64,000 nucleotides of DNA. Origin: Melampsora larici-populina 98AG31. Taxonomy: Eukaryota; Basidiomycota; Pucciniomycetes; Pucciniales; Melampsoraceae. Location: NCBI RefSeq assembly GCF_000204055.1, contig NW_006768767.1, positions 3,159,381 through 3,223,380 on the forward strand. The letters run 5' to 3'. The position numbers and the translations under genes are program-made. Shown one piece after another: positions 57,290 through 64,000 of the stretch (position 1 is the stretch's first letter; each line of letters opens with the position of its first letter). The notes beneath the pieces are model-generated. The model searched no databases and was not told the DNA's origin. It saw only the letters and a program-made list of their open reading frames with translations.

Positions 57290-58842
57290 TCAAGTACCAA
57301 AAGCATTCAGATCCTTTCCTTCAAAGAGAGTGCCTTCCCAGTTGTGATCTAACAAAGCATTACACATAAATCGAAGTGCAATCCATATGTTGGAGTACTT
57401 GAGCTTCTCATGTGAGAGATTCAAGGTGGGCATGATGGTATCTGCAACCGATGAAAACCAATCAGGTGTGTAGGTAAATAAACTATGTATGTCGGGATAA
57501 TCATCTATAATTTGACTATCTATGTCTTCAGCGGGGACACAAATTAATCCATCATGTCCATTAAACAACTCGACAGGGTTTTTGTAGCAAAAGTCAGCAT
57601 TGTGACCACCGGGAAGGGAGGAGTGAGGATCCTTTCGGCGTTTGCTGTGGTTGTATCTTTCAGTGAATATATCCAGCTGCTTCTGAATAAAAGGAATCCA
57701 TAAATAAAGGAACAGAAGCCTTCAAAACAAGTATCAGTCAGCTTTCAACATAGAAAGAATATGAGTATCACGTATCATTCCAGTTGAATGTCAGTGTCAA
57801 AGACACCCACCTCAAGTGAATCAAATAGCCTTTGAACAACACTGTGGTTATGTCGTTGCATTAGTTGACTCCAAAAGCACTCTATCTTCTGGTTTTGAAG
57901 TGATTTTGTAAACTTGTGTCGTTTCAATGCTTGTTCCTCAGTCATTTCACCGTGAATACAATCAAATGCAGAGTGACTGGCTGCCATCTTTCCGGTCTCA
58001 GTACCTTGATCAGTATATAGATACTGTGGGGCACCACCATACTTTTTAAACCTTGAAGATAGTAAATGTCAACATGACGGGGTCACTATTGGTGACATGT
58101 ACAAAGAGACCCAGGATTCGGCTACACCAAGCATCAATGAAGCCGTATATCCTAATACCACACTTCTGGAGCTTGTCATGACTGTCTGCTGAAAATATAT
58201 AATTTGGACCTGGACATTTGAAATTATGGCAAACTAGGACTGTTCTTTGGCAATGTGAGACTCCTTCCGGATCAATTTGCCGCAACAGTTGTGCAAGACG
58301 GTCTCTGTTTGTTTGTAAAAAGGTAAGTATGCGTCATGTTGAAGATATGAGTGAAGGGCAGACCTATGGATGTGGACATTGTGTTCCTTGAGTAAAATGT
58401 TTTTGATAGAACAAATACCGGCTTCTTCTGCATTTTCTGACTGGATCTTGGTAATGAGCTGACCTATCTCTTCTTCTGTGTACTTTCCTTTGTTGATATC
58501 ATCAACCTTGTGTGTTAAGTTCATTTCTTTGCAATTACGAGCTAAGGTGTATTGGCTGATTATAATATTATCCTCATTCTTCAAGCATATGAGCATCTCT
58601 TCAATTGATTTGCCATCATGGAAGTGTTTGCTGATGGCATTACGTCTTTCAAGCTGATCCTTGCAAATAGGCAGCTTGGTGTTGTTGTGATCCAAACATT
58701 TACGATGTCAATAGAATGTTCTCTCAGTCATTGTGATTCCTTCTTTCACAGGGTTATCTTGTATTTCTCGTATGATGAGTCCATTGTTGAAGGCATTTTC
58801 CAGTACTGTGTTGATGATAGCTATGTTGTTTTGTTTTGGCAT
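57290..58842 (-). pseudogene. IS3-like (integrase-core) DDE transposase
   Basis: The ATG at 58842 starts MPKQNNIAIINTVLENAF; helix-turn-helix-like N-terminus; TGA at 58710-58708 in TFY.HRKCLD. The integrase core has its three acidic residues: CPGPNYIFSADSHDKL (first Asp), YTDQGTETGK (second Asp) and NQKIECFWSQL (Glu). The C-terminus is LPGGHNADF, CVPAEDIDSQ. Frame changes lie near 58250 and 58050. The layout fits eukaryotic IS3-related (IS3EU-type) or similar integrase-core transposases of fungi, judged by motif order only. No terminal repeats were found. Confidence 0.7.
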
Positions 58843-59018
58843 TATTTGTGGAAGAGCAAGACAGAGTAATAATAATGTAGATGGATTATTGAATAAAGAT
58901 AGTTGACTGTAAAGCTAGGATTGAGTGTTTAATTTTTTTTTGAAAGTCTTGATTGCAGAGAAAAATAGATCAAAAATTGGATAGTCCAATCCAAATGCAA
59001 TATTTTGGAGAAATTCAC

Positions 59019-59245
59019 ATTTGGTGTCATGTTGGGTTGGTGTGACACTTCCCGGACGGTACGATGTACAAGATGACTCATGTTACAACACGGAATTTGT
59101 AAATCAAAAATCCATGTCAATGTGTGTCAGTATGAGTCGTGTTGCATGGTATTTGGCTCGAGGATGAATTTTGACCAAAAATGACATGGAAAAATTACCT
59201 GTTTTACCCATGTGATGTTTATATGTCGGTATGAGTCTATACGTA
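59019..59245. repeat. Dispersed repeat A, uninterrupted copy (inverted)
   Basis: Reverse complement of 48670-48790 plus 51461-51595 without the hAT insert; supplies the empty-site sequence. Beyond it, 59250-59370 is rich in GGTAC and CTGAGTAC palindromes also seen at 45.75 and 48.55 kb. Confidence 0.7.
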
Positions 59246-59370
59246 CACCGTGGTACCCAGACCTCCGGTACCTGGGGGCAAGGGGCCGTGGTGCTGTACC
59301 TCATATCTGGTTACGGTAACCTGAGTACAATACTCAGTGGGCTGAGTACGGTATGGTGCGGTACCAGCAC

Positions 59371-60144
59371 TGGCACTGTATCTGTTTGGGCCTTGGTATT
59401 ATACACATGTGTTATGCTTTCACATGTACTGAGTGGCAGTATTTTTTAGAATTCATTGAAAAGTTTCATTTGATATATGTGTTGGACCCGACGTGTTGGC
59501 TGTGTCAGGACGGCAATAGGGGGGTCTCGGATACAAGCTGACGACAACGACATGTTTTTCATCGGCTTATGTCCGAAGTATCCAGTAGCCACAGGTGGAA
59601 AATGGATACGGTAATGTGTGGCATGTCAAGACTGGTCCCGCAAAAGATTTGGTGGAAGGCATTGAGTACCAGACACCATCGAGAAAAAGGTTTGTTACTC
59701 AAGGCAATGGTTGAAGCGCTCCGCTTTCAAGCCATTTTTTTGCAGTGCAGCGTTCTTCTGCTACATGAGGAGGCGCTCTCGCCCCGCTTTAAGTCAAGAT
59801 CCGCTACATTGTTTGGGCCGCAGTGCAACCGTTGTACCCGCTCTTGCCCCTCTTCATGCTTTTCAAAGTCAAGCGAGCGAGACAAGGCGATATTAAGTGA
59901 ATTCACAATTGTTTTGTTATTGACAAAGACGTTAATATGTACATGAAATGATTGAATAAAGGATAAGGAGTGACTAGGAAATGTAACAAAGCATATAAGA
60001 TGATACTCAAAAATAGTGAGACAAAAGATCTTCTTTTTGAACTTGAATGAGATGAGAGTTGGTTAAGATTGAAGGTAATGAAGTCGTAGAGCTGTTTTGA
60101 ATGATATCAGAAGTAGATGGTGAATTAGAATTCAAATTAGATGA
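59371..60144. other. No gene recognised
   Basis: Short frames only. GAAGCGCTCCGCTTT-like GC-richer text around 59700-59880 may be a transposon edge. AT-rich afterwards. Confidence 0.3.
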
Positions 60145-60391
60145 TCAAATGGTAGTTAGGGTTGAAATGAGAGAAAGGAGTGGAGATTGTTGATTGATGA
60201 GAGGTAAGACTTGTGATTTGGACTGCTTTTGATGATGAGTTTGATCAGGAGTTGAGACAATAGTATCAAAACGAGGTATGAATGATTGATTAGATGATTG
60301 ACTAGGAGAGAATAAGTGTCTTGGAAAAGTATTCCAAGATGTGTCCAAGATGGTCCTCTATGATACAAGGATGACTAGAACTGGTTGGAAT

Positions 60392-63104
60392 TAAGGCTCC
60401 AACCCGGTCCGCAAAAACCGGTCCGGGACTGGGTCAAGCGGTTCTTGGCTAGGCTTGGAGCCCTATCGGGTTGACCCGGTCCGACCCGCTTGTTTTGTAG
60501 GGGGGCAGGATTTTGGGCAGGATGTCTCAAATTTCAACAATAACATATTCATTTCTTTAAAAATCATGAATAAAAAGACTTACCTTGTGTCTTTGTAAGT
60601 TGGTTGTAGACTAGGTACTGTAACTAAACAATTCTAGACAGGAACAAAAAAGAAAAACAATGAAACAAACAAAGCTACCATAGACAACACTTTATTCCAA
60701 GTCTTGAGGCACACGTGGGCTTCGAAGTTATCAGTCTTTAGACTTTGGCAATGTTTAGTAAGAACACGTCCTCCTAGTGAGAAGGCGCGTTCAGAAGGTG
60801 TGCTGCAGGCTGGAATAGAGAGAAATATGTGAGCTAATTTTGATAGTGACGGAAATTTCTTTGAATGTTCATTCCAATAAGTTAGAGGATCCCGCTTCCC
60901 TGGTTCTCGGGGTTCGGCAAGGTAAGCAATGAGTTCTCCATCTAAAGAGCGCTTCTTAGGTGCCGATATGAATGATTGAGGGCCATCTTTGTCGGCAATT
61001 ATATCTTGATCAGTATCATCATTATCCTCGTTGCTTGAAATAAATCGTTGAGCCTCTTTCAAAAAGATTGCTCGCCAATCCGCTTGATCCGTAACGCCTG
61101 CTTGGAGAAGAGTGTTGGATGAAAGTTCTAGATCCTTGCTACGAGGGTCCAATAGATGTGCACAAAGGTAGACCGGTTTGTGAATGGCTTCATTGAAGTA
61201 CTCGGTAAGCTTTTTCTGCATCGGAGTGATGGCTGGTTTAATTGGATGATTGTCTAACAAAATGAAAGCCTGTGGGAAACATTCATTAGCACCGATTGAT
61301 CACAATTTAAAAAGAGGTGAATGTGATAAACTTACCTTGTTGAGTTGAGACTGGAGCCACTCATAAACAGGTAAGACAGCATCAATGCTTGTGTAAGTTG
61401 ATTGAGACAACATCTTTGTGGCTTTTTCAAACGGTTCAAGGAATCGGGTAAGATGGGAAATCAATTCCCACCCAGCAGGAGTGAGAGAAACCTTGGCCAT
61501 TTCTTGATCTCTTGAGCATTTTAGATCGATGACAGTCTTGAGGTCAAGGGCTCTCTTGAGGGCATTGAGATCAGAGTTCCATCAAGTTTCGACGTTTCGC
61601 ACGAGTCCAAGACAGCGACCGAGTTCGGATTCAACCAGTTTTTCGAACGGTCTCTTGCGCTTTGGTGTCTTCATGATTGCCGTGATGAGCCCCATGAGAG
61701 GGCTAAGGGCTCCAGGAGCGTTGATTTGATCGAAAGAATCATCTTCAAGGATATCATTGATATTGACAGAGGTCGTTTTGCCCAACTTCTTCGAAAAAAC
61801 AGCCAATCCAGCCCGAGCTACAAGGTTTATAACATGTGCCACACATCCGAGCAAGTTTTTATCTTTGTCAAATGAATCAATTTCGTTTGCTATCTCTCGT
61901 GCCATTGCTCCATTGGTCGATGCATTATCAGCTGTGATACAATATATTTTATGATCAATGTTGAACTTTTCAAGTATGTCAATAAAGTATCTTGCAAAGT
62001 TGACACCCGTCTTCGCTCCTTCAATTTCCTGCATAGCTAAAATGACCTCTTGCATTCAGAATTTGTCGTCGATCCAGTCAGCAGTTATTCCAAGGATTGG
62101 AATGTTATTCGATGAAGACCACTCGTCGCAGGTGATGTTGACAGCAAGGGATTTGTTCAAGAATTCCTTGAGGAGATCACGAGATACACGAAATTGAGTT
62201 TTGACACTTTCCATCACGCAGTCCAAACCAACCAGAATAGGCGAGATATCCGGATTACAGATCTTGAGGAGATCCTTGAATTCTTCACAATCCACAACGG
62301 TGGCAGGCATTTCACAATTGGCAATCAATTTGACAAGTTGGTATTTGAGAGATTCACGAGAAAGTTTGGGAAGCTAAGAGATGCAGAAAAAGGTAGGGAA
62401 AACAAAAGAAGGAAAGTGAAATGAAAAGATAGGAAAAAAAAAGGGTTGGTATCAAGATCATCTGATGTAGTAAAAAAGATAAAAAACATTACCTTTTTAA
62501 CGGTCCCATTTTGAAGGTATGACTTCATCGTTCCTTGGTGGGTATTGGTGGTGCTAGCAGTAATGTTGTGATAACAATCGAGATGTCGAGCTAAAGACTT
62601 AGTACTTTGAGGTCGATCGGGGGTCATTGCCGCTCCACAAATTCAATCACTCCCTGCAGGTTTAGCTGCCTGGCAGATATATTTAACAGTGCCTTCAACG
62701 TCTTGGGTCTTGAAGAACTTCCAACCCCAAGACTTCTGGTTGTGAGTAATGTTCACAGAGGTAGATGTGCTTGAAGTCGTAGATTTCGCGACGTAACCGG
62801 AAGACTTTGAATTCGAATTCGATGACTCTTCAGTGTCTGATACAACAATGGGAGTAGGAGCGGAGGGCAAAGAGGGGCGAGGGCGTTTTTTCAAAGCCAT
62901 CCTTTGAAAGTTTGTTGAGTCGAGTATTCACAAGCTCAAATTGAATGCGGTGTTAATCAGAGTTTTTATGTAGAGTTTTTTTTTTGCTTTGTATTTGCTT
63001 TTTCGAGCAAATTCCATGGCTGGGGCCGGGTCGGCCCGGCCAAAGGGGGGGTTTGGCCCCAGGCCAACTCAGAATTACCGGGTTGGGACTGGGTCGGAGC
63101 CTTA
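60392..63104 (-). mobile_element. hAT element 3, 2.7 kb, with exact 8-bp TSD
   Basis: Inverted ends TAAGGCTCCAACCCGGTCC and (reverse) TAAGGCTCCGACCCAGTCCC. Flanked by identical octamers GTTGGAAT (60384-60391 and 63105-63112). GC-rich CCGG-bearing subterminal sequence at both ends. Confidence 0.9.
60634..62900 (-). pseudogene. hAT transposase 3
   Basis: The ATG at 62900 starts MALKKRPRPSLPSAP. BED-like region WGWKFFKTQDVEGTVKYICQ and SLARHLDCYHN; then NITCDEWSSSNNIPILGITADW (first acidic block), YCITADNASTNGAMAREI, LLGCVAHVINLVARAGLAVF, the TP.GWELISHLTRFLEPFE segment and VYEWLQSQLNK. After an intron (61311-61260) come HLLDPRSKDLEL and the hATC end FLSIPACSTPSERAFSLGGR. Three in-frame stops, all TGA (62643-62645, 62056-62058, 61582-61584), interrupt otherwise continuous frames; in each, Arg is the expected residue (for example ET.WNSDL). 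Otherwise nearly intact, so decay is recent. Confidence 0.88.
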
Positions 63105-63724
63105 GTTGGAATCAATGAGGAAGGGGTAACAGATGAAGAGTGGGACAATGATGATCCTGAGTTTAAATTAGTTTGTTGTAAAGTTGAAGATGATGAAGTT
63201 TGAGGTTCAGCAGTGGTTGAACAACAATGTGATTGTTTGAGAATAGAATCCAAAGGTAAGGGTTTAATAGTGTTTCTAGAACAATTCGATTGTTAGGCTG
63301 TTGATGTTGATTTTTTAGATTGATTGACTGAGATTGAATGGTCAGATTGATGATGAATAAGCAATGAAGATGATCCTGGGATCAAAAGGATTTGATGATT
63401 TGAGTTATCGGTGAGATTAGTATTGTTGGTGGAAGTAAGTGCTGAGACATTGAGATGAGGTTTTTGTAAAAATTTGGGTCCTCAAAAAGTGGAGGATGTT
63501 GTAGGATGTTGTATGTATATAGAATGGTTTGAAAGGCTTTTCGTGCTGGTTTGACGTTGCCATGTTAAGTCGCAGGGGTTGAGAGTTGCTCTGAGACCCA
63601 AGAGTGACGTCGACTGTTGAATTTGATTCTGAAGTCGCTACATGCCGCTCTAAGCAAGGACTGTGGGGTGAAAGTTCAGATTGCCCTGTCAATTTGACAG
63701 CCTGCTACAACACCTGTATCATGG

Positions 63725-63830
63725 GTAGGGCGGTGGCAGGATGTTTTCACCCGCTATGAGAAAAATCCCAGAGCGGTGGCGGAGCGACCCGCCCCGCCAC
63801 CACCCCGCCACCACTTTTTTGCAGCAGATC
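63725..63830. repeat. GC-rich edge of a further element
   Basis: GGGCGGTGGCAGG near 63728, then GCGGTGGCGGAGCGACCCGC and CCGCCACCACCCCGCCACCA make a strong inverted GC-rich block. It resembles hAT tips in this window (GGTGGTGGGCGCGG at 48.8 kb). The body would lie beyond 64000. Confidence 0.5.
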
Positions 63831-64000
63831 GCTTCAGGCGTTGCTCAAGGTGACTGAATGTTGACAAAGTACTTTGTCCAAGTAAGAACGGGGCTGATAT
63901 TGATGTCGTTCTGGGTTAAACAAATTGTTTCAAGAACAATCAGCAAAATGGCAGTGTTCCAAGAGCGGCTCAAAAGAGGCAGTTTGTGAACACAGGAGAG

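Larger units (their letters stand above)
60145..63692 (-). pseudogene. Ser/Thr/Gln/Asn-rich gene split by hAT element 3
   Basis: On both sides of the hAT the minus strand is open for long low-complexity stretches: right part TGQSELSPHSPCLERH, VSALTSTNNTNLTDN, LDSILKQSHCCSTTAEP up to SSVTPSSLIPT; left part SSSHPCIIEDHLGHI, PSQSSNQSFIPRFDTIV, HHQKQSKSQVLPL ending at 60145. Joining across the insert at the duplicated octamer keeps one frame for a while. TAA (near 63294) and frame changes make it a relic. Such composition is usual in disordered parts of transcription factors; no domain is seen. Confidence 0.45.

Noticed and set aside
3883..62645. UGA recoding (selenocysteine or reassigned UGA) to explain the many TGA codons
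   Set aside because: TGA is also the genuine terminator of several genes here, the sites are unrelated, and CpG transition is a simpler cause.

Overview
The window reads as nuclear DNA of a basidiomycete, most likely a rust fungus (Pucciniales); no genus can be named. The reasons are short GT-AG introns of about 50-100 nt, an AT-rich and repeat-laden sequence, and the gene content: KDZ-type transposase, Helitron, several hAT elements, TET/JBP and Tet-like 2OG-Fe(II) oxygenases, an alpha-kinase and an F-box protein. No rRNA, tRNA or CRISPR was recognised. Many listed reading frames begin with TTG or GTG; starts here were moved to ATG, and genes were rebuilt by joining exons at GT-AG borders.

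Layout. 1-3,240: three minus-strand paralogues built from a repeated module of about 90 residues. 3,883-6,470: a nine-exon minus-strand gene with a SAP-like motif and two in-frame TGA codons. 8,018-9,282: an apparently intact five-exon gene with a C-terminal nuclear signal. 12,116-31,081: a decayed Helitron Rep/helicase gene split by a 14,531-bp DNA transposon (15,697-30,227) that is bounded by 8-bp target duplications and long inverted repeats. The transposon carries a FAR1-like zinc-binding protein, a KDZ transposase, a complete TET/JBP dioxygenase and a further associated gene. 32,044-33,110: an orphan exon and a small basic gene. 34,253-38,234: decayed copies of two housekeeping genes, RRP36 and BUB1; the BUB1 copy is itself interrupted by a 1.1-kb non-autonomous element. 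38,560-45,250: a decayed repeat ORF, a Tet-like oxygenase pseudogene, an intact F-box gene and an unrecognised acidic gene. 45,600-63,104: transposon territory with three hAT transposases, an IS3-like integrase, an alpha-kinase pseudogene and a second Tet-like pseudogene. The right end is a Ser/Thr/Gln-rich gene broken by a hAT, then the GC-rich edge of another repeat.

Two threads join these parts. First, the KDZ element is a composite unit in which the transposase travels with a DNA-modification type dioxygenase and a DNA-binding protein. Second, at least ten premature stops in unrelated genes are TGA codons at places where arginine (CGA) is expected. That is the mark of C-to-T change at CpG, so this looks like a locus where cytosine methylation and deamination are active.
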